In this document: piece after piece, positions 1-8,745 of the stretch
How positions within the stretch are numbered: the first letter of the stretch is position 1
Layout of the letters: each line of letters opens with the position of its first letter
Assembly (NCBI RefSeq): GCF_012849055.1
Contig: NZ_CP051677.1
Location: forward strand, 2,122,501-2,186,500
Source: Spirosoma rhododendri
GTDB lineage: Bacteria > Bacteroidota > Bacteroidia > Cytophagales > Spirosomataceae
Length of the DNA: 64,000 bases
Direction of reading: 5' to 3'
Notes under the pieces: generated by a model
Databases searched by the model: none
Seen by the model: only the letters and a program-made list of their open reading frames with translations
Told to the model about the DNA's origin: nothing
Made by a program: the position numbers and the translations under genes

Positions 1-570
1 GCGGTACGGGCACTGGGCGATGAACACGCAACGAGTACGCACCCGGCAAAACCGGCCCGGCTGGAATCTGTACGCAAAGGCTGGCTCGAAGCTGAATCGA
101 TGTACCCCAAAAACCGGTCAGCAGCCAAGCCCGCATTGGCATCGGCTCCCCGGCCCGTCACTTCCCCGGTAGCATCTGCCCCCGCTTCGACAGTGGTAAG
201 TCCACGATCAGTAGCTGCTGCGCCTGCAAAGGCCACGGTAGGGTGTGTGTCGGGTGACTGTGAAGACGGTAAGGGAACGTTCGTCTATCCCACCCGCGAA
301 CGCTACGTTGGTGAGTTTGAAGAAAGCGACAAACACGGCGTCGGCACCGAATACTACGCCGACGGAAAAGTCAAGTACAAGGGTAATTTCAGAGACAATC
401 TGCGTGCCGATTATGGCGTCTATTACTACCGCAACGGCGACCGCTTTGAAGGCTGGTTTCAGAAAAACATACCGAACGGAAAGGGATCGTACTACTTCGC
501 TGACGGCGATCGCGTAACGGGTACATTCAAAAACGGGCAACCCACCGCCGACTGCGTCCTGGCGCATTAG
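1..570 (+). CDS. MORN-repeat protein, 5' end outside the window
   Basis: The frame is open from the first base of the window, so the start lies upstream and 189 residues are visible. The first ~80 visible residues are Ala/Pro/Ser-rich and look like a flexible linker. From about residue 85 there are four MORN-type units, marked by YVGEF, YKGNF, FEGWF and VTGTF followed by G-x-G-x-Y patterns (for example GKGSYYF). MORN repeats form beta-hairpin arrays that bind membranes or proteins; in Bacteroidota they occur in envelope-associated proteins. An in-frame ATG at 100 exists, but the upstream sequence is also coding-like. The last codons (VLAH, stop) lie inside a 61-bp inverted repeat. The specific role is unknown. 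Confidence 0.8.
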   Translation, partial: AVRALGDEHATSTHPAKPARLESVRKGWLEAESMYPKNRSAAKPALASAPRPVTSPVASAPASTVVSPRSVAAAPAKATVGCVSGDCEDGKGTFVYPTRERYVGEFEESDKHGVGTEYYADGKVKYKGNFRDNLRADYGVYYYRNGDRFEGWFQKNIPNGKGSYYFADGDRVTGTFKNGQPTADCVLAH

Positions 571-689
571 AATATTTAACACAGAGGAACAGAGAGAAGG
601 CACGGAGAACACAAAGGTTTTATAACTACCTCTGTGTTCTCCGTGCCTTCTCTCTGTTCCTCTGTGTTAAATATTCTAATGCGCCAGGA
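557..689. repeat. 61-bp near-perfect inverted repeat spanning two convergent stop codons
   Basis: Arms at 557-617 and 629-689 are complementary with one mismatch, around an 11-nt loop. The arms contain the stop codons and the last coding bases of both convergent genes, so the two proteins end in VLAH and ILAH. The internal sequence is purine-rich on one strand (repeated GAGAA/GAGG words). It could act as a bidirectional terminator, but it lacks a GC-rich stem with a U-run and is far longer than needed. Confidence 0.9.
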
Positions 690-1923
690 TCGTCTTTTCG
701 ATAATGTCGCAGGCTTCGTGCATCTGTTCTTCGGTGATGGTGAGCGGGGGCGCAAACCGGATTTTATCACCGTGGGTCGGTTTTGTCAGCAGGCCGTTGT
801 CTTTCAGACGCAGACACACTTCCCAGGCCGTTTCATCGCCCAGCCCATGCTTTTCGGCAATGACAATGGCGTTGAGTAGGCCCCGCCCGCGCACCAGCTT
901 CACCATATCGGTTTTCTGACTCAGCGCCGTCATGCGGGCGCGGAAGACTTCGCCCATCGCCATGGCATTATCGGCCAGTTTTTCCTCGTCGATCACGCGA
1001 AGCGCGGCCATCGTAACCGCGCAAGCCAACGGATTGCCGCCAAACGTGCTGCCGTGTTCGCCGGGCTTGATCGTCAGCATCACTTCGTCGGATGTCAGCA
1101 CCGCCGATACCGGCATCGTGCCACCCGATAAGGCTTTGCCCAGCACCAGCAGATCGGGCTTCACGTTTTCGTAGTCACAGGCAACGCGCTTTCCCGTCCG
1201 GCCGATGCCGGTCTGTACTTCATCGGCGATAAACAGTACGTTGTAGCGGGTGCAGAGGTCACGCACCCCACGCAGATACCCCTCGTCGGGAACGAGGACA
1301 CCCGCTTCGCCCTGAATCGGCTCGACCATGAACCCGGCAATGTTGGGGTCGCTTTTGAACGCGTTTTCCAGCGCGTTGAGGTCGTTGTACGGAATAATGA
1401 TATAACCCGGCAGCAGCGGTCCGAAATCGTTGGTGCTGCTGGCATCGGTCGACGACGAGATAGCCGCCAGCGTACGGCCCCAGAAGTTACCAGCGGCATA
1501 AACGGTCTTGGCCTGATCCTGCGGAATCCCTTTGACTTTGTAAGCCCACTTCCGCGTCAGCTTCAGCGCCGTTTCGCCCCCTTCGGCCCCGGAGTTCATC
1601 AGCAGCACCTTGTCGTAGCCGAAATAGTCGCACATAAACTTTTCGCATACGCCGGTCTGATCGTTGTAAAACGCCCGTGAAGTCAGCGTCAGGCGCTGCG
1701 CCTGCTTGATCATGGCCCCGATAATACGCGGGTGGCAGTGGCCCTGACTGACGGCGCTGTAAGCCGATAGAAAATCGAAGTAGCGCTTACCCTCTACATC
1801 CCACAGAAACACGCCTTCGCCCCGCGTCAGCACGACCGGAATGGGGTGGTAGTTGTGGGCACCGTAGTTCCATTCCAGTTGCATAGCCTGATCGGTGGCC
1901 GAAATCGGGAGTGTCGTTTCCAT
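676..1923 (-). CDS. rocD: ornithine aminotransferase
   Basis: A 415-residue class III PLP aminotransferase converting L-ornithine and 2-oxoglutarate to glutamate-5-semialdehyde and glutamate, linking arginine and proline metabolism in the cytoplasm. Visible features are the N-terminal [14 protein letters not shown] and [14 protein letters not shown] segments typical of ornithine rather than acetylornithine enzymes, the cofactor-binding [13 protein letters not shown], the [13 protein letters not shown] block and the PLP lysine in [10 protein letters not shown] (K263). I chose the ATG at 1923: a longer frame reaching 2079 adds 52 residues with no family similarity. Length is normal for the family. 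Transcribed alone, convergent with the MORN gene. Confidence 0.93.
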   Translation of the reverse strand: METTLPISATDQAMQLEWNYGAHNYHPIPVVLTRGEGVFLWDVEGKRYFDFLSAYSAVSQGHCHPRIIGAMIKQAQRLTLTSRAFYNDQTGVCEKFMCDYFGYDKVLLMNSGAEGGETALKLTRKWAYKVKGIPQDQAKTVYAAGNFWGRTLAAISSSTDASSTNDFGPLLPGYIIIPYNDLNALENAFKSDPNIAGFMVEPIQGEAGVLVPDEGYLRGVRDLCTRYNVLFIADEVQTGIGRTGKRVACDYENVKPDLLVLGKALSGGTMPVSAVLTSDEVMLTIKPGEHGSTFGGNPLACAVTMAALRVIDEEKLADNAMAMGEVFRARMTALSQKTDMVKLVRGRGLLNAIVIAEKHGLGDETAWEVCLRLKDNGLLTKPTHGDKIRFAPPLTITEEQMHEACDIIEKTILAH

Positions 1924-1996
1924 AGTATAGAAGGAAAAAAAAGTTACTGGATAAGGTGAGCAGAAGCGTAACCGGAAAGCGGTTGCAACTAAGTAA

Positions 1997-2239
<243 letters not shown>

Positions 2240-2281
2240 ATTAGCCAAATTTGCGCCCTCATACGGAAAACGAGTACGGTA

Positions 2282-2521
2282 ATGGCCAGAATTTGTCAAA
2301 TCACAGGAAAGCGCACGCGGACGGGAAATAACGTCTCGCACGCCAATAATAAAACCAAGCGTAAGTTCTTCCCCAACCTTCAAAAGAAGCGCTTCTTCGT
2401 AGAATCGACGGGCGAGTGGGTTACGCTGCGGGTAGCTACGTCGGCTATCAAAACCATCAACAAAAACGGCCTGGAAGCAACGCTTCAGAAGGCATACGAG
2501 CGCGGTACGCTGTCGCTGTAA
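2282..2521 (+). CDS. rpmB: 50S ribosomal protein L28
   Basis: A 79-residue basic protein of the large ribosomal subunit. It begins MARICQITGKRTRTGNNVSH, the standard bacterial L28 opening, followed by NKTKRKFFPNLQKKRF and the C-terminal TINKNGLEATL segment. Length matches Bacteroidota L28. The gene is followed by a clear hairpin terminator, so here it ends its own transcript and is not followed by rpmG. Confidence 0.97.
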   Translation: MARICQITGKRTRTGNNVSHANNKTKRKFFPNLQKKRFFVESTGEWVTLRVATSAIKTINKNGLEATLQKAYERGTLSL

Positions 2522-2544
2522 GCGACTGTCCCGTCATAGGCACC

Positions 2545-2575
2545 AAGCCTCTTCCCATTGGGAGAGGCTTTTTGT
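2545..2575 (+). terminator. rho-independent terminator after rpmB
   Basis: Stem AAGCCTCTTCCC / GGGAGAGGCTT, with a one-base bulge and a short loop, followed by a T-rich tail. It starts 24 nt after the rpmB stop. Confidence 0.85.
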
Positions 2576-2586
2576 ATTAGTATTCA

Positions 2587-2666
2587 GTTTAAGGTTTACT
2601 GGTTAACGTTCAAGGTTGCGTAGCCCGCCAAAATCAACTTTAAACCGTAAACATCAAACCTTAGAC
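2587..2666. repeat. imperfect inverted repeat, TTTAAGGT family
   Basis: Arms 2587-2618 and 2635-2666 pair at 24 of 32 positions. The words TTTAAGGT and ACCTTAAA recur in the spacers near 25630, 32140, 35860 and 44300. The right arm has only two G in about 40 nt and ends 7 nt before the ATG at 2674. Confidence 0.75.
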
Positions 2667-2673
2667 CATCCCA

Positions 2674-3392
2674 ATGAAACTCAACTTCGAGGAGCTCATC
2701 GTTTTTGAAAACGATGATTATATCCTGATAAATAAGCCCCCCATATTGCTTCGCTCGATGAGCGGACCAACGACCGGGCGCAGAGCATTATCCGGCTGGC
2801 GAAAGCCTATCACCCCGACGCGCAACTGGGCCATCGGCTCGATAAAGAAACGTCGGGTGTGCTGGCGATTGCCAAAAACCCGGAGGCTTACCGACATCTG
2901 GCGATGCAGTTTGAACACCGCGAGGTGACCAAACGCTACCACGCCGTGACGAATGGTGTGCACGATTTCGAAGGTATATCGGTATACCTGCCCATCTCGC
3001 CAATTAAAGATGGTACGGCGGTACGGATCGACCGGGAAAAGGGTAAAGTGGCCGAAACGATATTCAACACCTTGCAGGCGTACCGCAGCACGACGCTGGT
3101 CGAGTGTATGCCCGTTACGGGGCGGATGCACCAGATTCGGGTACACCTCATGTGCCTGAAAGCGCCGATCGTCAACGACCCGACGTATGGGGGAGAGCCG
3201 GTATTCCTGTCGGATGTGAAGCGAAAGTTCAATCTGAAGCAGGGCACGGAGGAACTGCCCTTGATTCAGCGGGTTGCCCTGCACGCTCACTCACTGACCT
3301 TCGCCCTGCTCGACGGTGAAGAGCAAACATTCATCGCGCCGTACCCGAAAGATTTTGGTGTGCTGGTGAAGCAGCTGGAAAAGTTTTCGTGA
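2674..3392 (+). pseudogene. RluA-family pseudouridine synthase, frameshifted
   Basis: Two overlapping frames together encode one RluA-type rRNA/tRNA pseudouridine synthase of about 239 residues. The first frame opens MKLNFEELIVFENDDYILI; adding one C to the C6 run at 2737-2742 restores NKPPHIASLDERTNDRA and joins it to QLGHRLDKETSGVLAIAK, which holds the catalytic Asp (D57 of the restored protein). The rest, including PVTGRMHQIRVHL, is intact to 3392. The lesion is a single missing base in a homopolymer, so a sequencing error, a recent mutation or slippage-dependent expression are all possible. The retained family motifs on both sides argue against old decay. Confidence 0.85.
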
Positions 3393-3450
3393 GCCGTTGG
3401 TGAGTAGAACGGGCCGGTGTGCGTAGTTTCCCCAAAAAATCAGATCGCTT

Positions 3451-3750
3451 ATGTTTGTTCATATCGTGTTTTTCTGGCTTAAAAACCCCGAAGAACAGGC
3501 CAATCACGATGCCCTCAAAGCTGGGCTTGACTCGCTCACCGGCATCGACGCCATTACGACGGTGTACATCGGCACCCCCGCCGATACCCGCCGACCTGTT
3601 ATCGACCACAGCTACGATTTCAACCTGACGATGGTGTTTGCCGACAAAGCCGCGCACGATGCCTATCAGGAACACCCGCTGCACCTCGCCTTTGTCGAGA
3701 AATGCGCGCACCTCTGGGAGCGCGTTCATATTTACGACGCGGTCAGCTAG
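3451..3750 (+). CDS. Dabb (stress-responsive alpha/beta-barrel) protein
   Basis: A 99-residue protein starting MFVHIVFFWLKNPEEQ, with the Dabb fold signature: an N-terminal strand H-x-V-x-F-W-L, a helix ending in a short Gly/Ile segment, and the late block DHSYDFNLTMVFADKAAHDAY then HPLHLAFV. Dabb domains are dimeric ferredoxin-like barrels found in stress-induced proteins and some cyclases; the substrate is unknown. The stop codon lies in the first unit of a 14-bp tandem repeat, followed by a strong terminator. Probably monocistronic. Confidence 0.85.
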   Translation: MFVHIVFFWLKNPEEQANHDALKAGLDSLTGIDAITTVYIGTPADTRRPVIDHSYDFNLTMVFADKAAHDAYQEHPLHLAFVEKCAHLWERVHIYDAVS

Positions 3751-3800
3751 ACGCGGTTGGCTAGATGCAGTCGGCCAGACGCCATTGGCTAAAAGTAAGC
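3745..3800 (+). repeat. degenerate 14-bp tandem repeat
   Basis: Units AGCTAGACGCGGTT, GGCTAGATGCAGTC and GGCCAGACGCCATT (3745-3786), plus a decayed fourth unit, overlap the stop codon of the Dabb gene. Confidence 0.6.
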
Positions 3801-3829
3801 GAGCCGACCTCAGAAGGGTCGGCTCGCTT
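3797..3829. terminator. bidirectional hairpin terminator
   Basis: Perfect 13-bp stem AAGCGAGCCGACC / GGTCGGCTCGCTT with a 7-nt loop between the convergent Dabb and ohr genes. Confidence 0.85.
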
Positions 3830-3838
3830 GTTTGTCTG

Positions 3839-3857
3839 CGACAGCTTCCAGCTGTCG
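3839..3857. repeat. CGACAGCTTCCAGCTGTCG dispersed element, copy 1
   Basis: A 19-bp near-palindrome also present at 44380-44398 and, inverted, at 44437-44455. Each place is a spacer between convergent genes. Confidence 0.75.
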
Positions 3858-3869
3858 AGCACTGCGGTG

Positions 3870-4283
3870 CTATACCAGCACCGTAATTTCCATATCCATA
3901 TTGCCTTTGACGGCTTTCGAGTAAGGGCAAACGGCGTGGGCTGTTTCAGCGAGTTGCTGTAGCTGCTCGTGCTCCATACCGGGGGCTTTCACCACGATAC
4001 GACCCGACAGAAACATATTGTTACCGTCTTTGTTGAGCGAGATGCTGACCTCAACGGCATGTTCAGGCAGGATAACTTTGCGACGCTCGGCTACCGCCAT
4101 CAGTGCGCCGTTATAGCAGGCACTGTAGGCGGCCGCGAACAGCATCTCAGGGTTTGGCTTGCCACCTTCGCCATGCATTTCCGTAGGCCGGCGCAGGTCC
4201 ATTTCCAGAATGCCATCCAACGACTTTACGTCGCCATCCCGACCGCCAACGCTGCTGACGGTACTAGTATATACGGTTTCCAT
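3870..4283 (-). CDS. ohr: organic hydroperoxide resistance protein (Ohr/OsmC family)
   Basis: A 137-residue OsmC/Ohr fold protein that reduces organic hydroperoxides through a reactive cysteine pair. The two cysteines are in FAAAYSACYNGAL (C55) and HAVCPYSKAVKGN (about C119), the arrangement of true Ohr enzymes. The opening VYTSTVSSVGGRDGDVKS and the Gly/Lys-Pro-Asn-Pro-Glu segment before the first cysteine also match Ohr. The cytoplasmic dimer normally uses lipoylated protein as reductant (family knowledge). No OhrR-type MarR regulator lies next to it. Ohr is preferred over OsmC because of the spacing of the second Cys and the length. Confidence 0.9.
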   Translation of the reverse strand: METVYTSTVSSVGGRDGDVKSLDGILEMDLRRPTEMHGEGGKPNPEMLFAAAYSACYNGALMAVAERRKVILPEHAVEVSISLNKDGNNMFLSGRIVVKAPGMEHEQLQQLAETAHAVCPYSKAVKGNMDMEITVLV

Positions 4284-4434
4284 TGTGTACTGATTTCGGT
4301 TTGAGTCGGTTGATTACCGCCCGGCAACGCACCGGGTTCCGATAGAGGTATAAACCAAAACGAGCCAGTTTGTTCTTGATTTTACCGACAAATGCCGCCC
4401 CGCCCCGGTACTGGCATTCCGCCTTTTTTTACCC

Positions 4435-4442
4435 TACCTTTG
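4435..4442 (+). promoter_or_regulatory. TACCTTTG (-7 type) promoter element
   Basis: Exact match to the Bacteroidota TAnnTTTG -7 element, 84 nt before the likely start of the TPR operon. No convincing TTG -33 element is seen. Confidence 0.4.
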
Positions 4443-4525
4443 TCTATAGGGTCTGTTCAGCCGATACTGGCAATAGAAGCCTGATCTGGTGCGTTCTGGT
4501 AGGTATGTTTCAATTGCTCAACCGC

Positions 4526-6319
4526 ATGAATACCGTGTTTCGTCTGTTCCCAACTAAGGCACTGAGAACCGCATTGCTGGGCTGCGGGCTGCTGTGTGCG
4601 CTGCTGGAGCCGACGACGGCACAGCGTCGGCGGGGAAACAAAGCGGACGCCGATACAATTGTGGCGCGTCATGCGCCAAACTCCACGACGGTTGCCCGCG
4701 CCGAAGCCGAGATGCAGTTTACCGACGGTATGCGGTATCTGATGACCGACGAGCCGTCGAAAGCGATCCCGCTGTTTGCCAAAATTATTCAGAAGAATCC
4801 CGCCAATGCTGCGGCTCAGTATGCAACGGCCAGCGCGTACCTGAAAAGCAACAAGGCGGCTGAAGCTACACCCTACGCGCTCAAAGCGCACAGTCTGGAA
4901 CCGACAAACAAGTTTTACGCACTGCAACTCGCCGAATTATACGTTAAGCAGAAGCGTTACGGCGAAGCGGAAGATCTCTACGAAAGCATTTTGCGAACGG
5001 GCAGCGACAATGCTGAGTATGGCGTTGAACTGGCCGCTATTTATCTGTTCGACGAAAAACCCGATAAGGCACTTGCGGCATACGATCGGGTTGAGAAGGA
5101 GATTGGGCCGAACGATGAGATTATCCGTCAGAAGCAGCGAATCTACCTTAAGCAAAATAAGATCGATAAGGCGGTTGCTGAAGCCGAAAAACTGGTACAG
5201 TCGGCACCCGGTGATCCTGATTATTTACTCGAAGGAGCTGAACTGTTGATTGCCAATGACCGCGCCGAACAGGCGCTGACCTGGATCGACCGCGCCCTGA
5301 AATTAAATACCGATCTACCACAGGCACACATGCTGCTGGCCGATATCTATCGGAAAAAAGGCGATATGGCCCGCGTTAAAAAGGAACTCGATCAGGTGCT
5401 GGCGAGTCCTAATCTTGAAGCAGGAATGAAAGCCCGGATTCTGTCGGGCTATGTCGGTCTGGTCGGTGAATCGGCGAATGGGCAGCAGGAAGCGCTGGCT
5501 CTGACTGAAGAACTGGCGAAAAGTAGCCCAACGGACCCGAAGGCTCAACTGATGGTTGCCAACCAGCTGGCGCGGCAGGGGCGCAAAGCGGAGGCCCGTG
5601 ACGCCTACGTCCGCGCGGCCCGGCTCGATGGGTCTACCTACGAAGTGTGGGGGGCTCTGTTGCAGCTGGATGGCGAGTTGAATCAGATCGATAGTTTGCT
5701 GAAGCACTCTGAACTGGCGCTGGAGGTATTCCCGAATCAGGGTCTGTTCTGGTATTCCAATGGGTCGGCCAACCTTGTCAAGCGCCGGTATCAGCAGGCA
5801 GTTGATGCGTTTGAGGAAAGCCAGAAGCTGCTGGCATCGACGGCAACTCCCGAATTGAAAAGCGGCCTGTACGCGCAACTCGGTGATGCATATAACGGGC
5901 TGGGCGACTTTGCCAAATCGGATGAATCGTACGAGACGGTACTAAAAAACGACCCGCTCAACGACCACGTCCTGAATAATTACAGCTACTTCCTGTCGTT
6001 GCGGAAGGCTAACTTACCCCGCGCCCGGCAACTGGCTGAAAAGCTGGTTGAACGCCACCCCAACGACGCTACTTACCTGGACACGTACGCCTGGGTGCTG
6101 TACGTGTCGAAAGATTACGCCAAAGCCCGGCAGTATCTGGAGAAGGCGGTTGCCACACCGGCTGGCGCGAGCGGTACGATCATCGAGCACTATGGCGATG
6201 TGCTGTTTCGGCTGGGCCAGTCGGCACAGGCCGTGGAGCAGTGGAAACGGGCTAAAGCGAAAGGTGGTGCTGGCGCTGGCATCGACAAAAAAATCTCCAC
6301 CGGAAAATTAGATGACTAA
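4526..6319 (+). CDS. secreted tetratricopeptide-repeat protein
   Basis: A 597-residue protein with an N-terminal signal peptide (MNTVFRLFPTKALRTALLGC, then a hydrophobic stretch ending near EPTTAQ). The remainder is an array of TPR helices (AAAQYATASAYLKSNKAAEA, AEDLYESILRTG, ALAAYDRVEKEIG, NNYSYFLSLRKANLPRARQL) running to the C terminus. The start at 4526 gives a clean signal peptide; ATGs at 4505 and 4370 are also in frame. It overlaps the next gene by 8 nt and heads a three-gene unit with a DUF4292 lipoprotein and an EnvC-like protein, a layout I associate with Bacteroidota envelope operons. Likely a periplasmic scaffold; partner unknown. Confidence 0.88.
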   Translation: MNTVFRLFPTKALRTALLGCGLLCALLEPTTAQRRRGNKADADTIVARHAPNSTTVARAEAEMQFTDGMRYLMTDEPSKAIPLFAKIIQKNPANAAAQYATASAYLKSNKAAEATPYALKAHSLEPTNKFYALQLAELYVKQKRYGEAEDLYESILRTGSDNAEYGVELAAIYLFDEKPDKALAAYDRVEKEIGPNDEIIRQKQRIYLKQNKIDKAVAEAEKLVQSAPGDPDYLLEGAELLIANDRAEQALTWIDRALKLNTDLPQAHMLLADIYRKKGDMARVKKELDQVLASPNLEAGMKARILSGYVGLVGESANGQQEALALTEELAKSSPTDPKAQLMVANQLARQGRKAEARDAYVRAARLDGSTYEVWGALLQLDGELNQIDSLLKHSELALEVFPNQGLFWYSNGSANLVKRRYQQAVDAFEESQKLLASTATPELKSGLYAQLGDAYNGLGDFAKSDESYETVLKNDPLNDHVLNNYSYFLSLRKANLPRARQLAEKLVERHPNDATYLDTYAWVLYVSKDYAKARQYLEKAVATPAGASGTIIEHYGDVLFRLGQSAQAVEQWKRAKAKGGAGAGIDKKISTGKLDD

Positions 6320-7166
6320 CGTTTTCACCGCGCTGTTATTACTGAGCGTGTTGATAGGCGCGGGCGGTTGCCGCCGACAGGTGCCCATAGCAACCCAGCA
6401 AACCCAGCCAGCGCCCCGCCCGACGGTCGATTCGGGTGCGGTGGCCCGGCCCGCTTCTTCGGTGTCTGGTACGGCTGATAAGTCAGTTACCAAAGCCGCC
6501 GATGCCAATGTTGCGCAGATCGATTTTATATACCTGACTACCCGATCTAAACTGTCATTTAGAAGCCCGCAGCAGGAAATCGACAATGCTACCGTCAGTA
6601 TACGCGCGCAAAAGGATAGCCTGATCTGGCTGTCGGTTTCCAAACTGGGTATCGAAGGGGCGCGGGTACTCATATCGCGGGATTCGGTTCGTATCCTCGA
6701 CAAAATCAACCGGCAGTATGCCGTAGCTGACTACGGTACTATCAGTCAGCAATTCCGGTTTCAACTGAATTTTGAGTTGTTGCAGGCAGTGCTGATCGGA
6801 AATCTGCCCCTGCCGAACAGCCCGGCTCAGATCGTTAGCGCCGGCGCCGATACATTGCTGCTGCGGCAAACGGATGGCGGTACACGAATTGATAATTATG
6901 TTGGAGAGCAGAATCGTAAGCTGATCCGACTCCTGCTTACGCAGCAGGCCGGTAACAACACGTTGCGGCTGGACTATCAGGATTTCACGGCGCTGAACAC
7001 GTTTCTGTTCCCGTATACCAGTCATCTTTTGCTCGATTACAAAGCCGCAGCAACCGGGCAACCGGCGCAGACGCAGCTAACGATCCGGCATACCAAAGTT
7101 GAACTGGTAGGTGAAAGTCCGGGCTTTCCATTTTCGGTTCCGGCCAGCTACCAACGACGGCCGTAA
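6312..7166 (+). CDS. DUF4292 family lipoprotein
   Basis: A 284-residue lipoprotein whose signal sequence ends in the lipobox IGAGGC (C20), followed by a Pro/Ala/Thr-rich linker to about residue 65. The body is beta-rich (FIYLTTRSKLSFRSPQQEI, DSLIWLSVSKLGIEGARVL, DSVRILDKINRQY), the pattern of DUF4292, which resembles LolA/LolB-like half-barrels in its use of IWLSV and GIEGARVLI. Transport of lipoproteins or lipids is therefore plausible but inferred. The start ATG overlaps the stop of the TPR gene, indicating translational coupling; the EnvC-like gene follows after 30 nt. Confidence 0.82.
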   Translation: MTNVFTALLLLSVLIGAGGCRRQVPIATQQTQPAPRPTVDSGAVARPASSVSGTADKSVTKAADANVAQIDFIYLTTRSKLSFRSPQQEIDNATVSIRAQKDSLIWLSVSKLGIEGARVLISRDSVRILDKINRQYAVADYGTISQQFRFQLNFELLQAVLIGNLPLPNSPAQIVSAGADTLLLRQTDGGTRIDNYVGEQNRKLIRLLLTQQAGNNTLRLDYQDFTALNTFLFPYTSHLLLDYKAAATGQPAQTQLTIRHTKVELVGESPGFPFSVPASYQRRP

Positions 7167-7196
7167 CGAACTTAACCGAGTAGGGTACACGTATTT

Positions 7197-8618
7197 ATGC
7201 AAAGTCAACTCGTACGATCTGCTGCCGTGTCGGCCTGTTGCCTGCTACTCCTGCTGGTAACGCCGATGATGGCTCAACAGACACAGCGCAGCCGACAGGC
7301 ACTGGAAAGAGAGAAAAAACAGAACCTGGAGAAGATGGGGCAGATTCGCTCCATCCTGACCAAAACAGCCTCGGAGAAGGAAGCCAGCCTGGGCCAGTTA
7401 AAAGCGCTCGACCAGCAGATTCAGACGCAATCGCAGCAGATTAGTTTGATGAACAAAGATCTGCGGCTTACGGAAGAAGAGATTGCTGAACTGCGGCAGG
7501 CAAGCCAGAAACTAACGAATGACCTGAGCAAACTGAAAGTCGAGTATGGGTCGATGATCTACACCGCCGACCGGCGTCGGCAGCAGGTTAATCCGCTGGG
7601 TTTTCTGTTTGCTTCCGACAATTTCAACCAATTGGTTGCCCGGTATCGCTACTTAGGCCAGTATTCCGACGCCCGACGGAGTCAGGTGCGCCAGATGAAC
7701 GTTATCCAGGGCGACCTGACGGATAAGGAACGGGCCACCCAGCGCAAACGGAAGCAGCAAAAAGGAACGTTGCAGGATAAAGTTGGCGAATCGAAGAAGC
7801 TGGAAACGCTGAAGCAGGAGAAAAATCAGGTCGTTGAGCAACTAAGCAAAAAGGAGGTTGAACTTCGGACTGAACTGGCCGAAAGCCGACGGGCCATCGG
7901 GCAGCTGGAAACGCTGATCACGCGGCTGATCGCTCGGGAAGCGAAAGAGCGGGCCGAGCGCGAAGCCCGCGAACGGGCGGCCCGACTCGCCCGCGAACGA
8001 CTTGCCCGGCAGGAAGCGGCTCGCCGGGCGGCTGAACGCAAACGAGCGGAAGAACAGGTAGCTGCGGCCGAAAAAGCCGGTAAGCAGCCGGACCCCGAAG
8101 CGGTTGCCAAAGTCGAACGACCCGCTGAACCCGAACCGGAAGCCCCTGCTCCCACACCCGACGAACGGCGAAACACTAGCCTTAACAACGAAGAAACGGC
8201 CCTGGCATCGTCGTTTACTGCGTCTCGGGCGCGCTTGCCGTGGCCCGTGTCGAAAGGCTTTGTCTCCGACCATTTTGGGCGCCGGGCCCACGCGTTGCTA
8301 AAAGGAATTTACGTCGAAAATCAGGGTGTTACCATTCAAACTACCGCAGGGGAAAGCGTTCGGTCGGTGTACGACGGTATCGTGCAGGACGTGACCAATA
8401 TTCCCGGCATGAACAACGTAGTCGCGATTCAGCACGGTACGTATTTTACCGTTTATGCCAAACTTCGTAGCGTGCAGGTGCGGGCCGGGCAGCGTGTGAA
8501 AGCCCGCGAATCCATCGGTACCGTGGCAACCGACAAGAATGGGGTGTCGGAAATGCAGTTTCAGATCTGGAAAGAGTTCACCAAACTGAACCCCGAATCC
8601 TGGCTTTCCCCTCGATAA
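7197..8618 (+). CDS. EnvC-like degenerate M23 (LytM) protein
   Basis: A 473-residue periplasmic protein: signal peptide (residues 1-26, ending PMMAQQ), long coiled coils (about 30-125 and 165-245), an Arg/Glu/Ala-rich linker, and a C-terminal LytM domain from LPWPVSKGFVSDHFGRR (about 343) to the end. Zinc ligands expected of an active M23 enzyme are not seen: the H-x3-D region reads YVENQGVTI, the H-x-H region before the last strand is EMQFQIW, and the usual YAH is YAK. EnvC proteins with such inactive LytM domains activate cell-wall amidases (established for E. coli), so that role is inferred here. Last gene of the TPR-DUF4292 operon. Confidence 0.88.
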   Translation: MQSQLVRSAAVSACCLLLLLVTPMMAQQTQRSRQALEREKKQNLEKMGQIRSILTKTASEKEASLGQLKALDQQIQTQSQQISLMNKDLRLTEEEIAELRQASQKLTNDLSKLKVEYGSMIYTADRRRQQVNPLGFLFASDNFNQLVARYRYLGQYSDARRSQVRQMNVIQGDLTDKERATQRKRKQQKGTLQDKVGESKKLETLKQEKNQVVEQLSKKEVELRTELAESRRAIGQLETLITRLIAREAKERAEREARERAARLARERLARQEAARRAAERKRAEEQVAAAEKAGKQPDPEAVAKVERPAEPEPEAPAPTPDERRNTSLNNEETALASSFTASRARLPWPVSKGFVSDHFGRRAHALLKGIYVENQGVTIQTTAGESVRSVYDGIVQDVTNIPGMNNVVAIQHGTYFTVYAKLRSVQVRAGQRVKARESIGTVATDKNGVSEMQFQIWKEFTKLNPESWLSPR

Positions 8619-8636
8619 AAGTTGGATAGTTGGATG

Positions 8637-8729
8637 GTTGAATAGTTGTAAAGTTGCTGGTGCGTTAGCCCATTCGGCCGGTAGCCAACTTTACGACTCT
8701 TCAACTCTATAACTTTACAACTATTCAAC
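8637..8729. repeat. inverted repeat with G-free leader before panB
   Basis: A perfect 19-bp stem (8637-8655 with 8711-8729, core GTTGAATAGTTGTAAAGTT) within longer degenerate arms built from GTTG/AGTTG words. About 60 nt before the panB ATG carry one G only. Confidence 0.85.
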
Positions 8730-8745
8730 TCTACAACTCAAAAAA

